Shown: positions 52,300 through 61,866, numbered from the stretch's first letter. The stretch is 64,000 nt of DNA from Variovorax paradoxus (GCF_000834655.1 NZ_JXQQ01000084.1:62001-126000); one strand, 5' to 3'. Translations and numbers: made by a program. The notes: generated from the letters alone by a model not told the origin.

Positions 52300-53934
52300 T
52301 TGAACGCAGCGCCCGCCATGAATTCCGGTCCACCCGTGCCCGTGCTCTCGCTGAGCGCGCTCGGCAAGGACTACGCGGCGCCGGTGCTCGACGACGTCTC
52401 GATCGTGCTGAACGCCGGCGAAGTGCTTGCCCTCACGGGTGAGAACGGCGCCGGCAAGAGCACGCTCTCGAAAATCGTCTGCGGCCTGGTGCAGCCCACG
52501 CGCGGCCAGATGCTGCTGGACGGCAAACCCTTCCAGCCGGGCTCCCGCCGCGATGCCGAGCGCCTGGGCGTGCGCATGGTGATGCAGGAACTGGGGCTGG
52601 TCACCACGCTGTCGGTGGCCGAGAACCTGCTGCTCGACCGCCTGCCCAACACGACCGGCTGGATCCGCAAGGCCAAGCTGCACGAGCTGGCCGCGCGCCA
52701 GCTCGCCAAGATCGGCATGGAGAACATCGACCCGGCCACGCCCGTCGCGCGGCTGGGCATCGGCCAGCAGCAGATGGTCGAGATCGCGCGCAACCTGCAG
52801 GACGACACCCGCGTGCTGGTGCTCGACGAGCCCACCGCGATGCTCACGCCGCGAGAAACCTCGCACCTCTTCGAGCAGATCGAGCTGCTGAAGGCGCGCG
52901 GCGTGGCGATCGTCTACGTGTCGCACCGCCTCGAAGAGCTGCAGCGCATCGCCGACCGCGTGGCGGTGCTGCGCGACGGCAAGCTGGTGGACGTGCGCGC
53001 CATGGCCGGCGTGCGCGAATCCGAACTGGTGCAACGCATGGTCGGCCGCGCGGTGCACGAGCACGAAGGCCGCGATCGCCGCGTCGCCGGGCCCGTGCTT
53101 CTGAGCGCGCGCGGCCTCGGCCGGGCGCAGGTGGTGCGCGACGTTGATCTCGACCTGCGCGCCGGTGAAATCATGGGCCTAGCCGGCCTGGTCGGCTCTG
53201 GCCGGACCGAACTGGTGCGCCTCCTCTTCGGTGCCGACCGCGCGGACCGAGGCGAAATTTCTCTCTACGACGCAAAGACCGGGGCGCAGCCCGTGCAGCA
53301 CGTGCGCAAGGGCTGGCGCTCGCCGATGCAGGCGATCCGCGCCGGCATCGGCCTGGTCACCGAAGACCGCAAGTCGCAGGGCCTGCTGCTCACGCAATCG
53401 ATCCGTGTCAACGCGACGCTGAGCGACCTGGGCGCGATCTCGCACGCCGGCTGGCTGCAGCGCGCCAAGGAACGCAATATCGCGCGACAGCTGGTGGAGC
53501 TCCTGCGCATCCGCTCGCGCAGCATCGAACAACCCGTCGCCACGCTGAGCGGCGGCAACCAGCAGAAGGTGGTGTTCGCGCGCTGGCTGCACCGCGAATG
53601 CAAGGTGTTGCTGCTCGATGAACCCACGCGCGGCGTGGACGTCGGTGCACGCGCCGACCTCTACGCCGAACTCGACCGCATGACCGACGCCGGCAAGGCG
53701 CTCTTGATGGTCTCGAGCGACCTGCGCGAACTGATGGCGATGTGCGACCGCATCGGCGTGATGAGCGCGGGCCGCCTGGTCGCCGTGTTCGAGCGCGGCG
53801 AATGGAGCGAGCAATCGCTGCTCGCCGCCGCGTTCAGCGACGCGACCGGACGCCCCGCCGCGCCAGCCACGTCGCACTCGTCCCCTCTTTCCGATTCGAA
53901 CCCGGCCCACCCGGCCACTGCCGAGACCCCATGA
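52300..53934 (+). CDS. rbsA: ribose ABC transporter ATP-binding protein
   Basis: A 544-aa protein with two ABC cassettes, as usual for sugar importers. First: Walker A GENGAGKST, signature GIGQQQMVEIARNL, Walker B VLVLDEPTAML. Second: degenerate Walker A VGSGRTELVRLL and signature LSGGNQQKVVFARW. TTG 52300 is used because GAGAGA lies upstream; ATG 52318 is the alternative. A Ser/Pro-rich tail follows the second cassette. The stop overlaps rbsC (ATGA). Confidence 0.93.
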   Translation: MNAAPAMNSGPPVPVLSLSALGKDYAAPVLDDVSIVLNAGEVLALTGENGAGKSTLSKIVCGLVQPTRGQMLLDGKPFQPGSRRDAERLGVRMVMQELGLVTTLSVAENLLLDRLPNTTGWIRKAKLHELAARQLAKIGMENIDPATPVARLGIGQQQMVEIARNLQDDTRVLVLDEPTAMLTPRETSHLFEQIELLKARGVAIVYVSHRLEELQRIADRVAVLRDGKLVDVRAMAGVRESELVQRMVGRAVHEHEGRDRRVAGPVLLSARGLGRAQVVRDVDLDLRAGEIMGLAGLVGSGRTELVRLLFGADRADRGEISLYDAKTGAQPVQHVRKGWRSPMQAIRAGIGLVTEDRKSQGLLLTQSIRVNATLSDLGAISHAGWLQRAKERNIARQLVELLRIRSRSIEQPVATLSGGNQQKVVFARWLHRECKVLLLDEPTRGVDVGARADLYAELDRMTDAGKALLMVSSDLRELMAMCDRIGVMSAGRLVAVFERGEWSEQSLLAAAFSDATGRPAAPATSHSSPLSDSNPAHPATAETP

Positions 53935-54917
53935 ACGCAGCCGTCCCGACAACCAATCCGCGCACCTCCGCACTGAAGGGCCAGCTGGGCACCTACCTCG
54001 GCCTCACGGTCGTGCTGGTGGGCATGATCGCGCTCTTCGGCTCGATGAGCGAATACTTCCTCACGCGCGACACCTTCATCTCGATCGCCAACGAAATCCC
54101 CGCGCTCGCCGTGATGGCGGTGGGCATGACCTTCGTGCTGATCATCGCGGGCATCGACCTGTCGGTCGGCTCGGTGCTCGCACTCAGCGCGGCCGTGACG
54201 GCCGCGGCCATCCTCGAGTGGAAGCTCTCGGTGCCGCTCGCCGCCATGCTCGGCCTGGCCACCGGCCTCGTCTGCGGCACGGTGACCGGCGCGGTGTCGG
54301 TCGCCTGGCGGCTGCCGAGCTTCATCGTCTCGCTGGGCATGCTCGAAGCGGTGCGCGGCGGCGCCTACCTCGTGACCGACTCGCGCACGCAGTACGTGGG
54401 CGATGCGATCTCGGGCCTGGCCGCGCCGTGGATCGGCGGCATCTCCGCTGCCTTCGTGCTCGCGGTGGTGCTGGTCGTCATCGGGCAGATGGTGCTCACG
54501 CGCACGGTGTTCGGCCGGCATGTGGTGGGCATCGGCACGAACGAGGAAGCGATGCGCCTGGCGGGTGTCGACCCGCGGCCGATCCGCATCATCGTGTTCG
54601 CCGTCACCGGTCTTCTTGCGGGCCTCGCGGGCCTGATGCAGTCGGCGCGGCTCGAAGCGGCCGACCCGAATGCGGGTGTCGGCATCGAGCTGCAGGTGAT
54701 CGCGGCCGTGGTCATTGGCGGCACCAGCCTCATGGGCGGTCGCGGCTCGGTGGTCAACACCTTCTTCGGCGTGCTCATCATCGCGGTGCTCGAGGCCGGC
54801 CTAGCGCAGGTGGGCGCGAGCGAGCCGAGCAAACGCATCATCACGGGCGCCGTGATCGTGGTTGCGGTGATCATCGACACCTTGCGCCAGCGCCGCGCGG
54901 ACCGCCGCCTGGCCTAG
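53931..54917 (+). CDS. rbsC: ribose ABC transporter permease
   Basis: A 328-aa membrane protein with about 9-10 hydrophobic segments. GMTFVLIIAGIDLSVGSVLA, LPSFIVSLGMLEAVRGGAYL, and IGTNEEAMRLAGVDPRPIR then GVGIELQVIAAVVIGGTSLM are typical of RbsC. Starts in the ATGA overlap with rbsA. Confidence 0.95.
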   Translation: MNAAVPTTNPRTSALKGQLGTYLGLTVVLVGMIALFGSMSEYFLTRDTFISIANEIPALAVMAVGMTFVLIIAGIDLSVGSVLALSAAVTAAAILEWKLSVPLAAMLGLATGLVCGTVTGAVSVAWRLPSFIVSLGMLEAVRGGAYLVTDSRTQYVGDAISGLAAPWIGGISAAFVLAVVLVVIGQMVLTRTVFGRHVVGIGTNEEAMRLAGVDPRPIRIIVFAVTGLLAGLAGLMQSARLEAADPNAGVGIELQVIAAVVIGGTSLMGGRGSVVNTFFGVLIIAVLEAGLAQVGASEPSKRIITGAVIVVAVIIDTLRQRRADRRLA

Positions 54918-54979
54918 GAGAAGGTGTGAACGAATCTCACGCCTTCTGACGCTTCCCAAAGAACGAGGAACAACACCCC

Positions 54980-56077
54980 ATGGCCACCATCAAGGACGTC
55001 GCGCTGCGCGCGGGAGTCTCCGTCACCACCGTCTCGCACGTGGTCAACGACACGCGCCATGTGAGCGCCAAGGGCCGCGAACGCGTCGAGCTCGCCATCC
55101 GCGAGCTGGGCTACGTGCCCAATGCGATGGCGCGCAGCTTGAAGAGCAACACCACCTCGACGCTCGGGATGCTGATTCCGAACAGCTCCAACCCCTACTT
55201 CGCCGAGATCGTTCGCATCGTGGAAGACCGCTGCTTCGGCGCCGGCTACACGCTGGTGCTGTGCAACACCGACGACGAGCCCCGGCGCCAGAGCGTGTAC
55301 CTGCAGGTGCTGGCCGAGCGCCGCATCGACGGGCTGATCGTGGTGTCCACGGGCGACGACGACTCGCTGGTCACGCAACTGCAGGGCCTGCGCATCCCCA
55401 CGGTGCTGGTCGACCGCGAGATCGCCGACCCGAGCTGCGACCTGGTGGAGACCGCGCACATGCAGGGCGGCCTGCTCGCGGTGCGGCACCTCCTGTCGCT
55501 CGGCCACAAGCGCATCGCCTGCATCGGCGGGCCCGAGGGCCTCACGCCCAGCGAGCAGCGCATCGAAGGCTGGCGCATGGCGCTGGCCGAGGCCGGAACC
55601 ACGCCGAACGCCGATGCGCTGCTATGGCGCGGCGCCTTCACCAGCCAGAGCGGCTACGAGGCGATGCACGCCATCCTGCGCACCGAACATCCGCCTTCGG
55701 CCGTGTTCGTGTGCAACGACCTGATGGCCATCGGCGCGCTGCGCGCCGCGCATGAAAGCGGCGTGCACGTGCCCGACGAGCTCTCGATCGTCGGCTTCGA
55801 CGACATCGAACTCTCGGCCTACACCAGCCCGCCGCTCACCACCGTGGCACAGCCCAAGGAACGCATCGGAGCGCTGGCGGTCGACATGCTGCTGGAGCGT
55901 GTGGGCGGCAAGCGGCGCGACGCGCGCAAGGTGGTGCTGCAGCCCGAGCTGCGCGTGCGCGCCTCGACCGCGCGCCATGCGAGCTTCCGCGAGGCCACCG
56001 CGCCCGCGACTTCTTCTTCGGCGCCCGCCGCCGGCGCGGCGCCTTCAACGGAAAACCGAAAGTCCCGCACCCCGTGA
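54980..56077 (+). CDS. rbsR: LacI-family ribose operon repressor
   Basis: A 365-aa regulator. The helix-turn-helix is TIKDVALRAGVSVTTVSHVV, the hinge helix YVPNAMARSLKS, and the ligand domain resembles ribose-binding proteins (LGMLIPNSSNPYFAEIVRIV; ELSIVGFDDIELSAYTSPPL). A 30-residue Ala/Ser-rich tail ends the protein. It probably binds the tandem sites at 51237-51260. The end overlaps rbsK (GTGA). Confidence 0.9.
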   Translation: MATIKDVALRAGVSVTTVSHVVNDTRHVSAKGRERVELAIRELGYVPNAMARSLKSNTTSTLGMLIPNSSNPYFAEIVRIVEDRCFGAGYTLVLCNTDDEPRRQSVYLQVLAERRIDGLIVVSTGDDDSLVTQLQGLRIPTVLVDREIADPSCDLVETAHMQGGLLAVRHLLSLGHKRIACIGGPEGLTPSEQRIEGWRMALAEAGTTPNADALLWRGAFTSQSGYEAMHAILRTEHPPSAVFVCNDLMAIGALRAAHESGVHVPDELSIVGFDDIELSAYTSPPLTTVAQPKERIGALAVDMLLERVGGKRRDARKVVLQPELRVRASTARHASFREATAPATSSSAPAAGAAPSTENRKSRTP

Positions 56078-57054
56078 GTCCGAAGCCTTCTTCCCGCAGT
56101 TCCGAGCCGTCGCCGGTGCCTTTGCCGCCGCGCATCGTGGTGCTCGGCAGCCTCAACATGGACCTGGTGCTGCGCGTCCCCCATGCACCGGCCGCGGGCG
56201 AAACCCTGATCGGCCATTCGATCGCCAACATCCCCGGCGGCAAGGGCGCCAACCAGGCCGTGAGCTGCGCGCGCGAAGGCGGCCAGGTGCGCATGATCGG
56301 CTGCGTGGGTGACGACGCCCACGGCCGCGCGCTGCGCGAATCGCTGGAACGCGACGGCATCGACACCGCCGCGCTGCGCACGGTCGATGCGGAGCCCACG
56401 GGCACGGCGCTGATCCTGGTGGAAGACAGTGGCCAGAACCGCATCGTGATGATCCCCGGCGCCAACGCGAAGGTCGAGATCGACGAGCCCGCGCTTCGCG
56501 AGCAGCTGAAGGGCGCGGCCTTTCTCGTGATGCAGTTCGAGACGCCGATGGACCAGGTCGCGCGCGCCCTCTCGGTGGCGCACGAAGCGGGCTGCAAGGT
56601 GCTGCTCAACCCGTCGCCGGTGCAGGCGATTGCCGAGCCGCTCTGGCCGCGCATCGACACGCTGGTCGTCAACGAGATCGAAGCACAGACGCTGTGCGGC
56701 CAGTCGGCCGACAGCCCGCAGGAAGCCGCACTGGCCGGCAAGGCGCTGCGCGCCAAGGGCATCGACCGCGTGGTCGTCACGCTCGGCGCGCGCGGCGCGG
56801 TGGCCATCGACGCCGACGGTGCGCGCCACCATCCCGCACCGAAGGTGCAGGCGGTGGACACCACCGCCGCCGGCGACACCTTCCTCGGCGCGCTCGCGGT
56901 GGCATTGGGCGAAGGCCAGCCGTTCGACGAGGCGGTGCGCCTGGGCATCCGCGCCGCGGCGCTGTGCATCCAGCATCCCGGCGCCCAACCCTCCATTCCG
57001 CGGCGCGATGCCGTGCTGCAAAGTCCCCCGCCTCCCGACTGGATCACGCTGTGA
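56074..57054 (+). CDS. rbsK: ribokinase
   Basis: A 326-aa PfkB-family kinase forming ribose 5-phosphate. LGSLNMDLVLRVPHAPAAGE, the GG motif IPGGKGANQAVSCARE, LLNPSPVQ, VVTLGARGAVAI, and the catalytic VDTTAAGDTFLGAL are all present. GTG 56074 overlaps the rbsR stop; the first about 18 residues are a Pro/Ser-rich leader. Confidence 0.95.
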   Translation: MSPKPSSRSSEPSPVPLPPRIVVLGSLNMDLVLRVPHAPAAGETLIGHSIANIPGGKGANQAVSCAREGGQVRMIGCVGDDAHGRALRESLERDGIDTAALRTVDAEPTGTALILVEDSGQNRIVMIPGANAKVEIDEPALREQLKGAAFLVMQFETPMDQVARALSVAHEAGCKVLLNPSPVQAIAEPLWPRIDTLVVNEIEAQTLCGQSADSPQEAALAGKALRAKGIDRVVVTLGARGAVAIDADGARHHPAPKVQAVDTTAAGDTFLGALAVALGEGQPFDEAVRLGIRAAALCIQHPGAQPSIPRRDAVLQSPPPPDWITL

Positions 57055-57449
57055 AACGCTCTCCCCTGCTGCATGCCGAACTCTCGCAAGTGATTGCCGC
57101 TCTGGGGCACGGCGACATGGTGGTCATCGGCGATGCGGGACTGCCGATTCCCGATGGCCCGAAGCGCATCGACCTCGCGCTCACGCCCGGCATCCCGCGC
57201 GTCGCGGACGTGCTCAAGGCGGTGCTGTCGGAGATGCAGGTGGAGCGTGCGCTGCTGGCGCGCGAGGCGGTGGAGCAACTGCCGGCCGGCGCGCTGCCCG
57301 CATGGTGCGAGGGCCAGCTGGCCGTGGTGCCCGAGACGATTTCGCACGAAGAGCTCAAGCGCCTGAGCGCACGCGCCCGGGCGGTGATCCGCACCGGCGA
57401 ATGCACGCCCTACGCCAACATCGTGCTGTGCGCAGGCGTGACGTTCTGA
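57051..57449 (+). CDS. rbsD: D-ribose pyranase
   Basis: A 132-aa protein that interconverts ribose pyranose and furanose. LLHAELSQVIAALGHGD holds the catalytic H20, VIGDAGLPIPDGPKRIDLAL follows, and it ends RTGECTPYANIVLCAGVTF as in E. coli RbsD. GTG 57051 overlaps the rbsK stop. Last gene of the operon. Confidence 0.95.
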   Translation: MKRSPLLHAELSQVIAALGHGDMVVIGDAGLPIPDGPKRIDLALTPGIPRVADVLKAVLSEMQVERALLAREAVEQLPAGALPAWCEGQLAVVPETISHEELKRLSARARAVIRTGECTPYANIVLCAGVTF

Positions 57450-57450
57450 T

Positions 57451-58332
57451 TCATTCGAACCGGTAGTTCGCGCCCACGGTCTGCCCGACCTTGAGCGTGT
57501 ACTCGACGCCCTGCACCACGATGCAGTTCATGCCGAAGGTGATGCCGCCATCGACGCGCGCATCCGCGCGGTAGGTGCGCAGGACGTTGCCGACATCGGG
57601 GCTGCTGAGGGCGGTGGCCGGGTCGATGTCCGGGATCGGGCAGCGCGTGCAGGGCTTGACGGGCTTGAGCTCGGCCTCGCCTTCGCCGGTGGCGATGTGC
57701 AGCGCGTCGACGCGGTCTTCGTCATGCGACTCGATGCCGGCCAGCACGATGTTGGGCCGGAAGCGCTCGATGCCGACCGCTTCGTGCCCCGCCGCTGCGA
57801 GCCTTTCATTGAGCTCGGCCAGCGAGCCTTCGCTCGCCACCAGCAGCGGGTAGCCGTCGGCGAACTGGTTCAGCGCCTCGACGCCGTCGGTCCACTTCAG
57901 GCTCGACAGGCGCTTGTGCTCGGGGTCGAAGCGCACCAGCCGCAAAGTCTGCGGCTTGCCGGGTTCGGAGAGGAAATCGCTGAACCACTGGGCCGCGATG
58001 TCGCCCATGTCGTAGGCGGCCACTTCGTCTTTCCACACCCGCACGCGCACCGGCTTCTCGACGCGGTCGAAGGCCAGGTGCAGGGCCAGCATGCCGGGGG
58101 CGCGCAGCACCACTTCCATGTGCTTCATCTGCGGCTTGATGAGCGCCATGCGCGGGATCTGGCGCTGGGTGACGAACTCGCCGTTGGCATCGACCACCAT
58201 CCAGGCCCGGTCGAACTCCAGGCCGGTTTCGGTCAGCAGCATTTCATTCAATTCGACACCGGCACACGACTTGACGGGGTAGACGAACAGGCGCGCTATG
58301 GTGGCTTGGAGGTCGAAAACGGGCTGCGACAC
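57451..58332 (-). CDS. MOSC-domain protein (YcbX-like)
   Basis: A 293-aa protein. An N-terminal MOSC beta-barrel (IARLFVYPVKSCAGVELNEM; GLEFDRAWMVVDANGEFVTQ) precedes a MOSC domain with FRPNIVLAGIESHDEDR and the conserved cysteines in LKPVKPCTRCPIPDID. E. coli YcbX, of the same layout but with a ferredoxin domain, detoxifies N-hydroxylated bases with molybdenum cofactor. The ferredoxin part is absent here. The stop is 1 nt from that of rbsD (convergent). Confidence 0.9.
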   Translation of the reverse strand: MSQPVFDLQATIARLFVYPVKSCAGVELNEMLLTETGLEFDRAWMVVDANGEFVTQRQIPRMALIKPQMKHMEVVLRAPGMLALHLAFDRVEKPVRVRVWKDEVAAYDMGDIAAQWFSDFLSEPGKPQTLRLVRFDPEHKRLSSLKWTDGVEALNQFADGYPLLVASEGSLAELNERLAAAGHEAVGIERFRPNIVLAGIESHDEDRVDALHIATGEGEAELKPVKPCTRCPIPDIDPATALSSPDVGNVLRTYRADARVDGGITFGMNCIVVQGVEYTLKVGQTVGANYRFE

Positions 58333-58472
58333 GGTGGGGCTTTCTTGAAAATCGACCGCGATTGTCCCGCATCGGCGCCGCCCCGGGACTTGGCGTTCCG
58401 GCGCGAATGGCGTTAAAACCGCGCCTTGCGCCTTTGCACCCTCGGGGCGCCCTTCCTGGAGAAAGCATCCGC

Positions 58473-59183
58473 ATGGCAGACGACCTGAGCGAACAGCAGA
58501 TTCCGATGACCGGGCAGGTCCTGATGCCCACGGGCCTCGCGGCCCTGGTGCGGATTCCGATTCCCGGCACCAACCTGTGCATCGAGCTCGACCCGCGCGG
58601 CTGGGTGCCCAAGGGCGGCTCGACCTCCACGCTGTTCTTCCAGGACATCAAGGGCAAGAAGCACCTGCGGCTGGACTACGGTTTCAACGTCAAGACCAAC
58701 TCGGTGAACTACCACTGGAACGCCAACAACGCCACCGGGCATTTCGGCTACGGCGACCACCAGCCCGCGGGCACGGCGGGCAAGTACGTCTACCAGGCGG
58801 CCAAGTATTTCAAGTGGGGCGGCCGCATCATCGGCATCGTGGGCATGTCGCTGGATGCGGTCTCGGTCGTGCAGTCGGACCGGCCGATGCGCCGCGCCAC
58901 CGAGGTGGTGTCGGCCTGGGCGCTCGCGCGCGTCGGCTGCGTGGCGGCCGGCGAATACGGCGCGGGCCTGGGCGTGGCGGGCGGGCCCTACGGCATCGCG
59001 GCGGGCGGCATCGGCGGCTGCCTGATCGGCGGCATCGCGGGCTACTGGGCCGGCGAGAAGATGGCGCAGGCCGCCTTCATCGTCTACGACTGGGCCGACG
59101 AGACGGTCTTCACGCCGCTGCTGCGCGCTGCCGAGTTCGAGGTCAAGGCTTTCATGAACGAGCTGGGAACGCCGCGATGGTAG
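58473..59183 (+). CDS. glycine-zipper protein, orphan T6SS-type effector candidate
   Basis: A 236-aa protein. The middle part reads HLRLDYGFNVKTNSVNYHWN, then FGYGDHQPAG and AAKYFKWGGRIIGIVGMSLD, a pattern I recall from C-terminal ends of PAAR- or VgrG-linked effectors. It is followed by a Gly-rich membrane-prone stretch (GVAGGPYGIAAGGIGGCLIG, GIAGYWAGEKMAQ), a glycine zipper as in pore-forming or membrane toxins. No signal peptide. GGAGAAAG lies upstream of ATG 58473. Its stop overlaps the next gene by 7 bp. Effector status is inference. Confidence 0.78.
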   Translation: MADDLSEQQIPMTGQVLMPTGLAALVRIPIPGTNLCIELDPRGWVPKGGSTSTLFFQDIKGKKHLRLDYGFNVKTNSVNYHWNANNATGHFGYGDHQPAGTAGKYVYQAAKYFKWGGRIIGIVGMSLDAVSVVQSDRPMRRATEVVSAWALARVGCVAAGEYGAGLGVAGGPYGIAAGGIGGCLIGGIAGYWAGEKMAQAAFIVYDWADETVFTPLLRAAEFEVKAFMNELGTPRW

Positions 59184-59920
59184 GGCGCGTCGGGCTGCAC
59201 ACGGTGCGCGCGAGCCTGCCGCCGCACCTGGAGCTCGGGCAACTGGGCGTGGGCCAGTCGATGCTGCTGCTGCAGATCGACGATGCGGACGACGACGCAC
59301 TCGATGCGCTGCACCTGGCCATTGCCGAGGCTTTCGTGGCGTTGGGCCGCGTGACCTTCCTGGAAGACGTGGAGCGGCCCACGCTCGGCACGCTGTGGCG
59401 CAAGTTGTGGAGCCCGGGACACCACCGCGTCGAAGGCGCCGAATGGACGCCCGAGGAAGACGGCACGCGGCACCGCCGCATCGTGCTGCGCAGCGCGTTC
59501 GGCGCGGCGGGCGCCGTGGGCACGGCGCCGGTGGAGCTGGGGCTCACGTCGACCGTGAAGCCCGAGGTGGCGGCGCGGCTCTTCGAGTTCTCGGGCTGGT
59601 TCCAGGGCGCGCAACTGGTGCTGCTGTCCAAGGCTGCGGCGCCCGCGCCTGGCGTGGACGACCGCTTCATCTGCACGCTGGCGGCGGAGAAGAACTGGTC
59701 GGTGCTGGATGCGTTGCCGGTAGAGGACAAGATGACGGCCGCCGCCTTTCCGGGCGTGGACGGCGCGCTGATGGGCGTCATCGCACTTGGGGACACCGAT
59801 GCGCAGGCCATCGCCGACGCGCTGACCGGGCGCTTCACCGCGCACGGCCTGCCCTGGCAAGTGCATGCGCCGGCCGAAACGCTGTCGCGCTACGGCCACG
59901 CGCTGGCCCAGGGCGCCTGA
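59177..59920 (+). CDS. unknown 247-aa protein, likely immunity partner
   Basis: Starts inside the effector candidate (ATGGTAG, 7-bp overlap). A soluble alpha/beta protein (LGVGQSMLLLQIDDADDDAL; FVALGRVTFLEDVERPTLGT; VELGLTSTVKPEVAARLFEF; GVDGALMGVIALGDTDAQAI) with no signal or membrane segment. I do not recognise the family. Overlapping placement after a membrane-active protein is the usual arrangement for immunity genes. Confidence 0.72.
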   Translation: MVGRVGLHTVRASLPPHLELGQLGVGQSMLLLQIDDADDDALDALHLAIAEAFVALGRVTFLEDVERPTLGTLWRKLWSPGHHRVEGAEWTPEEDGTRHRRIVLRSAFGAAGAVGTAPVELGLTSTVKPEVAARLFEFSGWFQGAQLVLLSKAAAPAPGVDDRFICTLAAEKNWSVLDALPVEDKMTAAAFPGVDGALMGVIALGDTDAQAIADALTGRFTAHGLPWQVHAPAETLSRYGHALAQGA

Positions 59921-59986
59921 CGCATCGCCCCCTCCCCGGGCGGGGGCGCGGGAACGGGCGCACAACGCAACTCCTACAATCGTCCG

Positions 59987-61114
59987 ATGGCCCTCCCCCC
60001 AGAAGTTTGCATTCGCGGCGCCGGCATCGTCGGCCGCACGCTGGCCCTGCTGCTCGCACGCGAGCGCGTGCGCGTGGCGCTGGTGGTGCCGCCGGCCACG
60101 CAGGGCCCGCAGGACATCCGCGCCTACGCGCTCAACACCGCCTCCCGCACCCTGCTCGAATCGCTGCGCGCCTGGCCCGATGCGGCCCATGCCACGCCGG
60201 TGCGCGAGATGCTGGTGCATGGCGATGAAGGCGGCCGCGTGCAGTTCAGCGCGGCGCGCCAGAAGGTCGATGCACTGGCCTGGATCGTCGATGTGCCCGC
60301 GCTCGAACAGCAACTGGCCGATGCGGTGCGCTTCCAGCCCCAGATCGAGGTCGTGACCGAGCCCGCGCCCGCACCGCTCACCGTGGTCTGCGAAGGCAAG
60401 GCCAGCGCCACGCGCGAGGCGCTCGGCGTGAGCTACGAAGTCACGCGCTATGCGCAGCACGCAGTTGCGGCGCGGCTCGAGGCCGAGCAGCCGCACGACG
60501 GCATCGCGCGCCAGTGGTTCAACGACAAGGGCGAAGTGCTCGCGCTGCTGCCGCTGGGCGGGACGCCCGGCAAGACGGTCGCGCTGGTGTGGTCGGTCGA
60601 CCAACTGCGCGCACCCGCGCTGCTCGCGCAGGGCGACGACGAATTCAACGCCGCCGTGACCGAAGCCAGCCATGGCGCGCTCGGTGCCCTCAAGCTCACG
60701 AGCGCGCGAGCGGCGTGGCCGCTCGCGCGCGCCATCGCCGACCGCTGGACCGGCGCCATGCCCGGGCAGGCGAACCGGTCGTGGGCACTCGCGGGCGATG
60801 CCGCCCATACGGTGCACCCGCTCGCGGGCCAGGGCCTGAACCTCGGACTGGCCGACGCGGCCGCGCTGGCCGAGGTGATCAAGACCCGCGACTACTGGCG
60901 CAGCGTGGGCGATCCGCGGCTCCTGCGCCGCTACGAACGCGCCCGCCGCGCCGACGTGCTGCAGATGAGCCTGGCGACCGACGGCCTGCAGCAACTTTTC
61001 TCGCACAACCTGGGCCCGCTGCCTGCGTTGCGCAACTGGGGCATGCGCGGCTTCGACCGCACGCGCCTGGTCAAGCACTGGATCACCGCGCAAGCCATGG
61101 GCTTGAAGGCGTGA
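59987..61114 (+). CDS. UbiH/UbiF/VisC-family FAD monooxygenase
   Basis: A 375-aa flavoprotein hydroxylase, probably for ubiquinone ring hydroxylation. The FAD dinucleotide loop is GAGIVGRTLALLLA (11-24), and the second FAD motif is LAGDAAHTVHPLAGQGLNLG followed by LADAAALAEV. The middle QWFNDKGEVLALLPLGG fits the family. Which ring carbon it hydroxylates cannot be told. Upstream of dsbC, 32 bp apart. Confidence 0.9.
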   Translation: MALPPEVCIRGAGIVGRTLALLLARERVRVALVVPPATQGPQDIRAYALNTASRTLLESLRAWPDAAHATPVREMLVHGDEGGRVQFSAARQKVDALAWIVDVPALEQQLADAVRFQPQIEVVTEPAPAPLTVVCEGKASATREALGVSYEVTRYAQHAVAARLEAEQPHDGIARQWFNDKGEVLALLPLGGTPGKTVALVWSVDQLRAPALLAQGDDEFNAAVTEASHGALGALKLTSARAAWPLARAIADRWTGAMPGQANRSWALAGDAAHTVHPLAGQGLNLGLADAAALAEVIKTRDYWRSVGDPRLLRRYERARRADVLQMSLATDGLQQLFSHNLGPLPALRNWGMRGFDRTRLVKHWITAQAMGLKA

Positions 61115-61146
61115 CGACACACATTCGAACCGAACGGACCTCCCCG

Positions 61147-61866
61147 ATGACTCTCGCTCGCAACCTTCTTCTTGCCGCCTGCACGCTGGGCGCGGTCCTG
61201 ACCGCCACCGCCGGCGAAGCCGAGATCCGCAAGAACCTCCCCACGCACATCCCGCAGTTCCCGCCGATCGACGAGGTGACGAAGTCGCCGGTCAACGGCC
61301 TCTACGAAGTGCGCGTGAACGGCTCGCAGATCTTCTACACCGACGAGCAGGGCAGCTACCTCATCCAGGGCAACCTGATCGATGTGAAGACGCGCCGCAA
61401 CCTCACCGAGGAGCGCGTCGAGAAGCTGAGCGAAGTCGCCTTCGACAAGCTGCCGCTGCAGGACGCGATCAAGATCGTGCGCGGCAACGGCAAGCGCAAG
61501 CTGGCGGTGTTCGAAGACCCGAACTGCGGCTACTGCAAGCGCTTCGAGAAGGACATGAAGACGGTCAACAACGTCACCGTGTACCTGTTCCTCTACCCGG
61601 TCCTGGGCGCCGATTCGACGATCAAGTCGCGCGACATCTGGTGCAGCAAGGACAAGGGCAAGGCCTGGGGCGACTGGATGGAAGCCGGCACCAAGCCCGC
61701 CACCGCGGCAGGCAGCTGCGACGTGGCGGCGCTGCAGCGCAACGTGGAGTTCGGCCGCAAGTACAACATCACGGGCACGCCCACGCTGATCTTCACCAAC
61801 GGCACCCGCACGCCGGGCGCCATTCCCGCAGAGCAGGTCGAGAAGCAACTCGCCGCCGCCAGCTGA
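61147..61866 (+). CDS. dsbC: periplasmic disulfide isomerase DsbC
   Basis: A 239-aa protein with a signal peptide (LLLAACTLGAVLTATAGEA), an N-terminal dimerisation domain (VNGLYEVRVNGSQIFYTDEQ; GNLIDVKTRRNLT), and a thioredoxin domain with active site CGYC (C127, C130) and the cis-proline in GTPTLIFTNG. A second cysteine pair (WCSKDK..GSCD) is structural. Its stop overlaps the next ATG (TGATG). Confidence 0.93.
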   Translation: MTLARNLLLAACTLGAVLTATAGEAEIRKNLPTHIPQFPPIDEVTKSPVNGLYEVRVNGSQIFYTDEQGSYLIQGNLIDVKTRRNLTEERVEKLSEVAFDKLPLQDAIKIVRGNGKRKLAVFEDPNCGYCKRFEKDMKTVNNVTVYLFLYPVLGADSTIKSRDIWCSKDKGKAWGDWMEAGTKPATAAGSCDVAALQRNVEFGRKYNITGTPTLIFTNGTRTPGAIPAEQVEKQLAAAS

